A stretch of 47,371 nucleotides of DNA from an uncultured Treponema sp. (lineage in GTDB: Bacteria > Spirochaetota > Spirochaetia > Treponematales > Treponemataceae), in NCBI GenBank assembly GCA_946611835.1, contig CAMOEE010000001.1, positions 1 to 47,371 of the forward strand. Reading direction: 5' to 3'. The notes beneath the pieces were generated by a model, which was not told where the DNA came from, made no database searches, and saw nothing but the letters and a program-made list of their open reading frames with translations. Shown here one piece after another: positions 8,167 to 14,999 of the stretch; positions within the stretch are counted from its first letter, which is position 1; every line of letters begins with the position of its first letter. The position numbers were made by a program, and so were the translations under genes.

Positions 8167-8635
8167 CGTTCCACTTCTCCAGTCTCTCATCAATCGATGC
8201 AAGCTCATTCTCGTAGTCTGAAATCTGTAAATTCAACTTTTCCTCAAGCTCCAGGTCCGTCGTCACGGATTTTTCGCGCCTCAAGTCAGGCAGGACGCTT
8301 TCCTCCAGCTCGACTTTTCGTTTTTTGAGCATGGTTATTTCCTTTGGTGGCCGGCCTCCCTTCTTTCCGTTTTCCTTGCTGGCCTGAACCTTTGCCCGGC
8401 TGGTGGATTTTCCGTTGTAAGAATAAAGTGAGCCAATCCAGAACCTGAGCGACTTCAAGGCCTGGGCCATCTCGAATTCAATATTCTCAAGATGACGGGC
8501 CGCTTCCGCCCGCTCGCTCTCAGAGATTTCGGAGCCATTTTTTGACTTTGCCAGCTGATTGATTATTGAAATCTGATTCTGCAAGTCCTCCAGCGAAGAA
8601 ATTGCCTTGTAAATCTGTTCTGTTTTTTTCGACAT
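8141..8635 (-). CDS. Coiled-coil protein with an AT-hook-like motif, function unknown
   Basis: The 164-residue protein is almost wholly helical and charged, with coiled-coil stretches at about residues 1-70 and 110-160. Between them is a basic segment, NGKKGGRPPKE, resembling an AT-hook. I do not recognise a family. The start MSKKTEQIY is chosen because a promoter, TTGCGG (8666-8671) with an 18-base gap to TATACT (8642-8647), sits just before it. Only 6 bases separate the -10 box from the ATG, so the mRNA is probably leaderless. The gene is cotranscribed with the CdaR-like regulator that overlaps its 3' end and might be its partner. Confidence 0.75.
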   Translation of the reverse strand: MSKKTEQIYKAISSLEDLQNQISIINQLAKSKNGSEISESERAEAARHLENIEFEMAQALKSLRFWIGSLYSYNGKSTSRAKVQASKENGKKGGRPPKEITMLKKRKVELEESVLPDLRREKSVTTDLELEEKLNLQISDYENELASIDERLEKWNDDRSSLRP

Positions 8636-8774
8636 GAATTCAGTATAACCCAAGATTTTAGGTTTCCGCAAGTTTTTTGACAATCTTTTTTTCCTTGTGT
8701 TTTCCCAACGATTTATTTTGCTTTATCAAGATTCCTGACTTATAATTAAAGAATCAAATTTTGAGAGGTACACA

Positions 8775-9149
8775 ATGGCACAATTTTTCAAATGCAAGAA
8801 ATGCGGCAAAATCATCGAGATTGTCAACAAGGGCTGCCCTGTAGTTGTCTGCTGCGGCGAAGAAATGACTGAACTTAAGGCTAATACAACGGATGCCGCC
8901 ACAGAAAAACATGTTCCAGTAATCGAAGTAAAGGGCGACAAAGTAAATGTCAAGGTTGGCTCAGCCGTTCACCCAATGGAAGCCGATCACTGGATTCAGT
9001 GGATTGAAATTGAGACCGACAAAGGCGTTCAGAGGAAATACCTCAACCCGGGCGAGGCCCCTGAGGCGACTTTCGCTCTCTCAGGCGAAAAACTGCTTGC
9101 CGCTTACGAATACTGCAACAAGCACGGTCTCTGGAAAGCCGAGGCTTAA
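8775..9149 (+). CDS. dfx: Desulfoferrodoxin (superoxide reductase)
   Basis: The 124-residue protein is full-length. The N-terminal Dx domain has the rubredoxin-like Fe(Cys)4 ligands C7, C10, C26 and C27. The neelaredoxin domain has H46 (EKHVPV), H66 and H72 (HPMEADHWIQWI), C114 and H117 (CNKHGLW), the Fe(His)4Cys site that reduces superoxide to peroxide without releasing oxygen. This is the usual superoxide defence of anaerobes, including treponemes. GAGAGG lies before the ATG and a TATAAT-type box about 30 bases upstream, so it is transcribed alone. A terminator follows. Confidence 0.97.
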   Translation: MAQFFKCKKCGKIIEIVNKGCPVVVCCGEEMTELKANTTDAATEKHVPVIEVKGDKVNVKVGSAVHPMEADHWIQWIEIETDKGVQRKYLNPGEAPEATFALSGEKLLAAYEYCNKHGLWKAEA

Positions 9150-9182
9150 TCAGTAAAAATATTAATCTTATAAATCTCTTTT

Positions 9183-9216
9183 AAATCCTCTGCGCTTCAT
9201 CTGCGGGGGATTTTTT
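9183..9216 (+). terminator. Rho-independent terminator of dfx
   Basis: AAATCC pairs with GGGATTT across an inner TGC/GCG stem and ends in six T. It lies 34 bases after the dfx stop. Confidence 0.75.
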
Positions 9217-9228
9217 ATGAGGGCAGGC

Positions 9229-11172
9229 TTAGTTTTTGCCCCTCAGCCTGTATGTTCCATCGGCGATTTTGGCAAGAATTTCCTCGTATGGCATAGGTTT
9301 TCCAAAGAAATAGCCCTGAAGACGACCGCAGCCACATTCCCGCAAGAAATCCACCATTTCCTGAGTTTCCACGCCCTCGGTAAGGGTCTCCATTTCAAGC
9401 GATTTAGAGAGGTCAACTATTGACCTGATAATCTTTCGCGCCTTGTCGTTGCCGCTGAAATTCTTCAGGAATTCCATGTCGATTTTGAGAAGGTCAAAGT
9501 TAAAGTCTTTCAGCACATTCATCGAAGAATAGCCTGAGCCAAAGTCATCGAGCCAAAGGACATAGCCCAAATCATGAAGTCGGGCCATAGCCTGCTGCAA
9601 GCCCGTCACATCCTTTGAAAGGGCACTTTCCGTAATCTCCACATGCAGAAGCTTCTTGGGAATCCTGTATTTTGCGACAAGAGCCTCAAGCTCACCCACA
9701 GCGTCCATCAGCTCAAAATCAAGTCTGGAGAAATTCATTGATGTGGGAAGAACCGGAAGATTCTTATCCAGGCAGTCCCTCATGAGGCTGCAAACGCTCT
9801 CATAAACACACCTGTCAAGCTTATGAATCTGATGAATCTCCTCAAGGAGGGGAACAAACTGGGCAGGCAACAAAAATCCCATTTCGGGGTCAATCCAGCG
9901 GGCAAGAGCCTCAAAGCCGCAGAGAGTCCCGTCCTCCGCCCAGATTACCGGCTGATAATAGACCTTTATGTAGCCGTTCTGGACCGCCTTGTCGATATTG
10001 TTGAGCACATACTGACGGAGCTTGTACTGCCTGTGAATATTATCATCATAAATTTTTATGTGCTCCTTCTCCGGATTCTTTATGAGTGACATGGCATAGC
10101 TGGCCCGGTCTACCGCATGGCGTGGAGAGACAGAAGGATCCGTTACGGGATAGGCTCCGGCCTTTAAATCGAGGTAGACTTCCCCGCTCTTCTCCAGCTG
10201 GAACCATTCGTGCCCGCGGACTCCTGCCTTCATGTAATCTTCTTTTGCGGTGAGAATCACGAACCTGTCATTTGAATGGCGGGCAAAAGGCTCTCCTTCA
10301 AATTCTACTGAGATAACCCAGGCCATAAATTTTAGGAGGGCGTCCCCCGCCTCATAGCCGAAACGGTCATTGTAGGTTCTGAAGTTAGTGACATCGCAAA
10401 TGATATATACAGGCTGTTTTCCCTCGGCAAGGCTTTTTTTGCAATATGCATCCGCATCTTCCTCGAATTTTCGCATGTTGGAGATTCCGGTGAGTTCATC
10501 GGTGACGGCGGCCTTTTCCAGCATGTAGGACTTCCATGCTTCCTTTCTCCTCTGAGTATAAGCGCTGATTTCAAGAATCATGAGGGTAATTATAAAAGTG
10601 ATGTAATTGACGATTTCGGCCTCGTTCATGTGCCAGGGCTTTCCATCACGGCCAACCGAGTAGTGATTGACAATATAAACGAAGCCGGCGGCAGGAATCA
10701 GCGTAATCAAAAGGGAAATGTAAGGTCTCCAGATAACGATGATGCTTCCTATCATAATCATGGTGAGGAAACAGGTAATCATTCTTCCGCGGGAAATGTC
10801 AAAAAGTGAAGTGGTGATTCCAAAGTAAAGGCCAAGAAGAAAATAAAGAAAAATGAAGAACCTTATGAATCTTTTGAGCTGTTTCAGCCGGCCGTAAAGA
10901 TAAAGGGTCGAACAAACACAGAGAAATACGGCCGCAGAAAGCAGAATCCAATAGCCCCCTGTTGACTGGAAAAAAGAAGCAAAGCCTGTAAACCTGGAAC
11001 CATGCCGGACAATCTGGCGGATAAGCATCCATAGCTCAATTGCGATTACAATCGATGTAAGGTTCCTGGTGCTCTGGACATCGGCTTCCTTTAAATATTC
11101 CTCGACATATTCAGGATTTTTGTGAAAACCAAGCTCATCACCAATACGCTTCAAAAGATTCTTTATCGTCAT
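9229..11172 (-). CDS. Membrane GGDEF-EAL protein, probable c-di-GMP phosphodiesterase
   Basis: The 647-residue protein has about six membrane helices in its first 220 residues, then a GGDEF-like domain and an EAL domain. The GGDEF signature is replaced by RHSNDRF, so this domain is probably inactive or regulatory. The EAL domain keeps FEALARW, VEITESAL, DDFGSGYSS, KIDMEFL and EGVET, so hydrolysis of c-di-GMP is likely. It converges with dfx. A TATAAT box about 25 bases upstream and GAGGG before the ATG give it an ordinary leader. Confidence 0.92.
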   Translation of the reverse strand: MTIKNLLKRIGDELGFHKNPEYVEEYLKEADVQSTRNLTSIVIAIELWMLIRQIVRHGSRFTGFASFFQSTGGYWILLSAAVFLCVCSTLYLYGRLKQLKRFIRFFIFLYFLLGLYFGITTSLFDISRGRMITCFLTMIMIGSIIVIWRPYISLLITLIPAAGFVYIVNHYSVGRDGKPWHMNEAEIVNYITFIITLMILEISAYTQRRKEAWKSYMLEKAAVTDELTGISNMRKFEEDADAYCKKSLAEGKQPVYIICDVTNFRTYNDRFGYEAGDALLKFMAWVISVEFEGEPFARHSNDRFVILTAKEDYMKAGVRGHEWFQLEKSGEVYLDLKAGAYPVTDPSVSPRHAVDRASYAMSLIKNPEKEHIKIYDDNIHRQYKLRQYVLNNIDKAVQNGYIKVYYQPVIWAEDGTLCGFEALARWIDPEMGFLLPAQFVPLLEEIHQIHKLDRCVYESVCSLMRDCLDKNLPVLPTSMNFSRLDFELMDAVGELEALVAKYRIPKKLLHVEITESALSKDVTGLQQAMARLHDLGYVLWLDDFGSGYSSMNVLKDFNFDLLKIDMEFLKNFSGNDKARKIIRSIVDLSKSLEMETLTEGVETQEMVDFLRECGCGRLQGYFFGKPMPYEEILAKIADGTYRLRGKN

Positions 11173-11218
11173 TCGATGCTTATCCCTCAGAAGAATATTA
11201 TAACACGGAAACTTAAAA

Positions 11219-11698
11219 TTAGCTCAAAAAATCTTTTAGTTCTGAGAGCGCTTTTTTCATTATGATTTTTGAATTGCTATAGCTTATTTTGAGGATTTCG
11301 GCCGCCTCTTTGAGGGTTTTATTGTCGTAATAGACCAAAACGACCAAAGCCCTCGCCCGCTCTTCGAGACGCATAAGGGCGTGCCCAAGTTCGGTGAGGG
11401 TTTCTTCGGTGAGTATATTGTCGAGCGTTTCATCTTTGTAGGCGATATCTTCATCCAGCTCGGAATGTTGCTTTCGCACCCGCCAGAAATCAATCAGCGT
11501 GTTGTGCGCAATCCGGTAAATCAAGGTGGACGGGGAGGCTTTTGACGGATCAAAAGATTCGGACTTGTCGTAAAACTTGAGGAAAACATTTGCCGTTAAA
11601 TCTTCGGCGTCTTCCTCGCTTATCCGTTTCCCTATAAAGTAATAGAAGACCTTTCGGTTGTACTCCTTATAAATTACGTCCTTCTCGCTTTGTGTCAC
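11219..11698 (-). CDS. ECF-type RNA polymerase sigma factor
   Basis: The 159-residue protein has region 2 (VFYYFIGKRISEEDAEDLTA, then LIYRIAHNTLIDFWR) and region 4 (LTELGHALMRLEERARALV, then LKEAAEILKISYSNSKIIM). These match sigma-70 family extracytoplasmic-function sigma factors. The start is a GTG at 11698 with AAGGA seven bases before it. It lies 22 bases after the stop of the small 68-residue gene and is surely cotranscribed with it. No classical membrane anti-sigma gene is adjacent, so the small upstream protein may regulate it. The conserved sequence before that gene (11961-11992) has the spacing of an ECF promoter and may be its target, implying autoregulation. That last link is inference. 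Confidence 0.9.
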   Translation of the reverse strand: MTQSEKDVIYKEYNRKVFYYFIGKRISEEDAEDLTANVFLKFYDKSESFDPSKASPSTLIYRIAHNTLIDFWRVRKQHSELDEDIAYKDETLDNILTEETLTELGHALMRLEERARALVVLVYYDNKTLKEAAEILKISYSNSKIIMKKALSELKDFLS

Positions 11699-11720
11699 AA
11701 ATTGTCCTTATTATTCAGGC

Positions 11721-11927
11721 TTACGGCAACTTTTTTTTATTGCTGATAGCTTCGATTAAGCCTGCCGCATTCACCATTTCTAACTCTTCATCATTAAGCT
11801 CGAAAGTGCTCGGATTTGACTGAAGAGAGTCGATATAGCTTCGTGCGCTCTGAATAGCGAAATTCATTACTGAATTTCCCTCAAATTTCTGATAATCAAA
11901 CAGTCTTTTAAGTTTTTTGTCGTTCAT
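11721..11927 (-). CDS. 68-residue peptide with a double-glycine-leader-like motif, candidate exported peptide or anti-sigma
   Basis: The start is MNDKKLKRLFDYQKFEGN, chosen because GAGGTGAT precedes the ATG; an in-frame ATG nine codons upstream lacks this. Near the C-terminus is FELNDEELEMVNAAG, very like the LS-DEEL-V-GG leader motif cut by C39 peptidases. Cleavage after AAG would leave a core of about 12 residues (LIEAISNKKKLP). A C39/NHLP exporter lies a few kilobases away. Alternatively, the conserved N-terminus and the cotranscribed ECF sigma gene suggest a small anti-sigma protein. I see no basis in the sequence alone to decide. Its promoter is shared with the gene at 20252-20536. Confidence 0.75.
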   Translation of the reverse strand: MNDKKLKRLFDYQKFEGNSVMNFAIQSARSYIDSLQSNPSTFELNDEELEMVNAAGLIEAISNKKKLP

Positions 11928-11960
11928 AATATCACCTCTCAAGTCAGTTTTCATTTCGGT

Positions 11961-11992
11961 TATTTATACGAACGAAAACCAAAAAAGGCTAA
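11961..11992 (-). promoter_or_regulatory. Putative ECF-type promoter, copy 1
   Basis: On the minus strand it reads TTAGCCTTTTTT, then eight variable bases, then TTCGTATAAATA, ending 33 bases before the small-peptide ATG. A copy at 20576-20607 is identical at 27 of 32 positions with the same spacing, and all differences fall between the two boxes. GCC and CGT are 16 bases apart, as in many ECF promoters. Confidence 0.65.
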
Positions 11993-12085
11993 TCTTTTTG
12001 AAAGTTTTTTTGAAAAATTCTTCGCCTCCAAAATCACAAACAAACAAGATAGGTCATTATAAAGTTTTTCTCAAATTTTATAAAG

Positions 12086-12145
12086 TATCCCGCTGATTTT
12101 TATCCCGCTGATTTTTATCCCGCTGATTTTTATCCCGCTGATTTT
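12086..12145. repeat. Four tandem copies of a 15-bp unit
   Basis: TATCCCGCTGATTTT is repeated four times without change. It lies between the two divergent promoters of the small-peptide/sigma operon and the TolC-like gene, 47 bases from the latter's start. Confidence 0.97.
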
Positions 12146-12192
12146 TTTCACGGTAATGGTTATTTATTCTAACTTTTGTTATATTATATAGT

Positions 12193-13785
12193 ATGAAATT
12201 AGGTGCCATTCTGGTTCTTTTTTTAGCAGGCGCCCTTTGTTTTGCACAGGAAGAAAAGCCGCTTTTTAATTACGAAATCGAACCAGAACACAAAACATTT
12301 TCTCTTGAAAAGGCCATCACTCTTGCAGTCGAAAACAATTACGACATTCAAAAACAGCGGTACGCCTTGCAGGAAGCACACTCTCAGTTCCTGCAGGCAA
12401 AAGGAGCTACTGACATAGAAGCTGGCGCACAGGCACAGTATCAGCGCAAACAAAATCCTGTCGATGAATTTGACCCCAACTATCAGTACGGATATTCATG
12501 GCTCACTCCCGGTAACGATTACGGCGTTTATTCAAGCAACACGCTCACGGAGCAGACGGCCGGCTCCGTCTTCTTGAGAAAACTATTCAGCTTCGGCCTT
12601 GAGACAAAGCTCTCATACACAGTCCAGAGGCAAAAGAATACGCCCTACTATTCTTACGGGAAGAATTTCGACACAAAAAAATACGAGCAGGAAGAGGCCC
12701 GCACCAATGGAGAAATCAAGCTGGAGCTTTCACTTCCTCTGTTCAAGTCTTTCTGGAATTCCCTCACCTCTCTTCAGATCGATGCCGCAAAAAATTACAT
12801 GGACCAAATGGAATTCATGCTGTCCGACACAATCTCAAAACAAATCATAAATGTCACCAAGCTTTACTGGAATTTCTTCCTCACTTACAAGAATGTGGAG
12901 CAGCTTGAAATCCTGCAGAAAAAAATCGAAGAGCGAAACAAAAGCATGGACGACCTGATTCGGGCAGGCGTACGCTCAAAAAATGACTTGCTGGCAATGC
13001 AGGTCAATGTGAACGAAAACCGAAAGCAAGTCCAGGACGCAAAGATTCAGCATAATCAGGCAAAAATGGAGCTTGTCACGGCCCTGGGAATCAGCGACAC
13101 AAGCTTAATCGGAGACCCGGATGACTCATTTGACAGGGTAGAACTGAAATTAATTGTTCCGCCAAAAGTAGAGGAGCTTACAGCCGAAATCATCAGTAAC
13201 ATTGTCGAAAACAGGAGCGACCTGAAAGCCCTTAAAAAACAGGTTGATATCGCAAGCCTGCAGGTCCGTCTGGCAAAGGCTGATTCACTGCCCGACGCAA
13301 ATTTGAATTTCGGAATCGGAACAACAGGAACGACATATTCAGACAGCGCAGACAAATTCTTTACATCCGGGCTATGGAATAACCACGGGCTTAATATCAG
13401 CGGTGCATTGAGTGTCAGCGCAAAACTCGGGAACAACATCAAGAAAGGAGCCATCGAAAAGGCAGAGTCGGCCTACAACAATGCCCTGGCCGACTACAAC
13501 AAAACAAAGAATACGCTAAGTCTCCAGATACATAATGCCGCCGAAAAACTTGAGATTTACAAGGCTCTCGTTCTGGATGCCGATGAAGGTCTCAAGCTCA
13601 ACCTGAGCCTTTACGAAAACGAGCAGAGAAGGTTCTCGGCCGGCCTGATTACCGTAGACAATCTTCTCTCCCAGGACCAGAAATACATTTACGCAAAGAC
13701 TTCTTACTACCAGCTTCTGGGAAACTACATGCAGGCAATTCTGGAATTCAAGTATTACACCGCAAACATGATCGGACTCAAATAA
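12193..13785 (+). CDS. TolC-family outer-membrane efflux protein
   Basis: The 530-residue protein has a signal peptide (MKLGAILVLFLAGALCFAQ) and two long helical outer-membrane-efflux repeats rich in coiled coil, for example VENNYDIQKQRYALQEA and LEIYKALVLDADEGLKLNLS. This is the layout of TolC, the outer-membrane channel of type I secretion and efflux systems. Its neighbours are NHLP exporter genes, so it is probably the outer-membrane exit for that system. A TATATT box seven bases before the ATG and no Shine-Dalgarno sequence suggest a leaderless mRNA. It converges with the substrate-binding lipoprotein gene. Confidence 0.9.
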   Translation: MKLGAILVLFLAGALCFAQEEKPLFNYEIEPEHKTFSLEKAITLAVENNYDIQKQRYALQEAHSQFLQAKGATDIEAGAQAQYQRKQNPVDEFDPNYQYGYSWLTPGNDYGVYSSNTLTEQTAGSVFLRKLFSFGLETKLSYTVQRQKNTPYYSYGKNFDTKKYEQEEARTNGEIKLELSLPLFKSFWNSLTSLQIDAAKNYMDQMEFMLSDTISKQIINVTKLYWNFFLTYKNVEQLEILQKKIEERNKSMDDLIRAGVRSKNDLLAMQVNVNENRKQVQDAKIQHNQAKMELVTALGISDTSLIGDPDDSFDRVELKLIVPPKVEELTAEIISNIVENRSDLKALKKQVDIASLQVRLAKADSLPDANLNFGIGTTGTTYSDSADKFFTSGLWNNHGLNISGALSVSAKLGNNIKKGAIEKAESAYNNALADYNKTKNTLSLQIHNAAEKLEIYKALVLDADEGLKLNLSLYENEQRRFSAGLITVDNLLSQDQKYIYAKTSYYQLLGNYMQAILEFKYYTANMIGLK

Positions 13786-13825
13786 ATCAGGCTGTTCTGT
13801 CAAGCTATTGACAGCTATTCCTGAT
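13786..13825. terminator. Symmetrical hairpin between convergent genes
   Basis: ATCAGG (13786) pairs with CCTGAT (13820) outside an inner CTGTCA/TGACAG stem (13797-13814). It overlaps the stop codon of the minus-strand gene. There is no long T run on either side, so termination is likely but not certain. Confidence 0.45.
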
Positions 13826-14984
13826 CGAGTTTTACGAATTTTCTGTCCTTGAAGACTTTTGGCGTGAGTTTCCTGTACTGAACTGCCCCCGTGTTAGAGA
13901 AAGTATAGCTTCCGGCCGCCTCAGTCCAGAATCCCTGATGAAGGCTGTGGGCTATCTCGCTGGGGTCTGCAGAACCCGCTTTTTTGATTGCACCGGCAAG
14001 AACCATGAGCGCATCATAGGCCTGCAAAGCTTCCTGGTCAGGCTCCACCCCGAATTTTTCCTCGAAAGAAGAATAGAATTCCTCAAACTTAGGATTGTCA
14101 CAGTCGATATCAAAATTGGAGACTGCAAAAATCTTTCCGTTTTCGCTTTCCGGGAGATTATCGGCCAGAATAGGATCATCGAAGGGGTCAGAGCCGACAA
14201 TCGGACAATTGATTCCGTTTTCCCTGACAGTCGAAATAACCTGCTGAATCAGAGGCATCCTGCCGGCAAGGAAAATTGAGTCGAACATGAAATTCGTCTT
14301 CCATCGCGCAGCCATCCGGTCAAATTCCTGCTGAGATGTTGTCATGTCAAAGCTGTCACGGCTTATTATGTTGATTCCCCGCTTGCTGCAGTTTATCTCG
14401 AAGGCGTTTGACAGGCTGATTCCCGAAGTGTTCTCAAGATAATAGATGATTATGTTCTTCAAGCCCTTCTGCTCGCAAATCCGTGAAATCTCATCGGCAA
14501 AATCACTGTCGCTCGGCATGTTGCTGAAAATGAGCGGATTGTTACGCTCCGTGAGGCTATGAATCGTGGAGATAAAATTGAACATGAGGATTCCGTAATA
14601 CTGGTAAATCAGTGAGCATCGGAGGGAAATATCAGAATATCCGTGACCGACTACCGCACAAATCTCATCATCTGAGGTGATCTGATATGCCATGGTCATT
14701 CCCTTGATTGTAGTTCCGCCGTCATCAAATTTGATAAGCTCCATTTTGGCAGGCATCAGGGCCTCGGAGTTGATTTTTTCCTGGGCAAGGATGGCACCTT
14801 CCCACATCTTACTCTGGTTCTGCACGAAACTGTTCGCCACGGCAATCTTGACCGTACCCTTATTGTAAAGCCTGTTTACTGCAGAACGACGCTCCTTTAC
14901 CGGGTCATCGTCATCACAAGAAGAAAACAAGGCACCCATAAAAAGAAATCCGATAAATATAAATAAAAGTTTCAGTTGTCTCAT
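13815..14984 (-). CDS. Periplasmic-binding-type lipoprotein (branched-chain amino-acid receptor fold)
   Basis: The 389-residue protein has a lipoprotein signal ending in a lipobox (FMGALFSSC) with Asp directly after the cysteine. The body is a type I periplasmic-binding domain as in LivK-like ABC receptors (VKIAVANSFVQNQSKMWEG, then ICAVVGHGYSDIS). Uptake permeases of that class are absent. Instead it is the third gene of the NHLP exporter operon, 15 bases after the second ABC gene, with a perfect AGGAGGT. It may sense or bind an exported or environmental ligand, which is inference. The +2 Asp would mean inner-membrane retention in E. coli, but the spirochaete rule differs. Confidence 0.85.
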   Translation of the reverse strand: MRQLKLLFIFIGFLFMGALFSSCDDDDPVKERRSAVNRLYNKGTVKIAVANSFVQNQSKMWEGAILAQEKINSEALMPAKMELIKFDDGGTTIKGMTMAYQITSDDEICAVVGHGYSDISLRCSLIYQYYGILMFNFISTIHSLTERNNPLIFSNMPSDSDFADEISRICEQKGLKNIIIYYLENTSGISLSNAFEINCSKRGINIISRDSFDMTTSQQEFDRMAARWKTNFMFDSIFLAGRMPLIQQVISTVRENGINCPIVGSDPFDDPILADNLPESENGKIFAVSNFDIDCDNPKFEEFYSSFEEKFGVEPDQEALQAYDALMVLAGAIKKAGSADPSEIAHSLHQGFWTEAAGSYTFSNTGAVQYRKLTPKVFKDRKFVKLDQE

Positions 14985-14999
14985 AATAATAACCTCCTG

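Noticed and set aside
7168..8328. 386-codon open frame on the plus strand
   Set aside because: It mirrors the CdaR-like regulator gene in a GC-rich stretch and has no domain or start signal of its own.
12086..12145. CRISPR or DR-type array
   Set aside because: The copies are head-to-tail with no spacers, so this is a simple tandem repeat.
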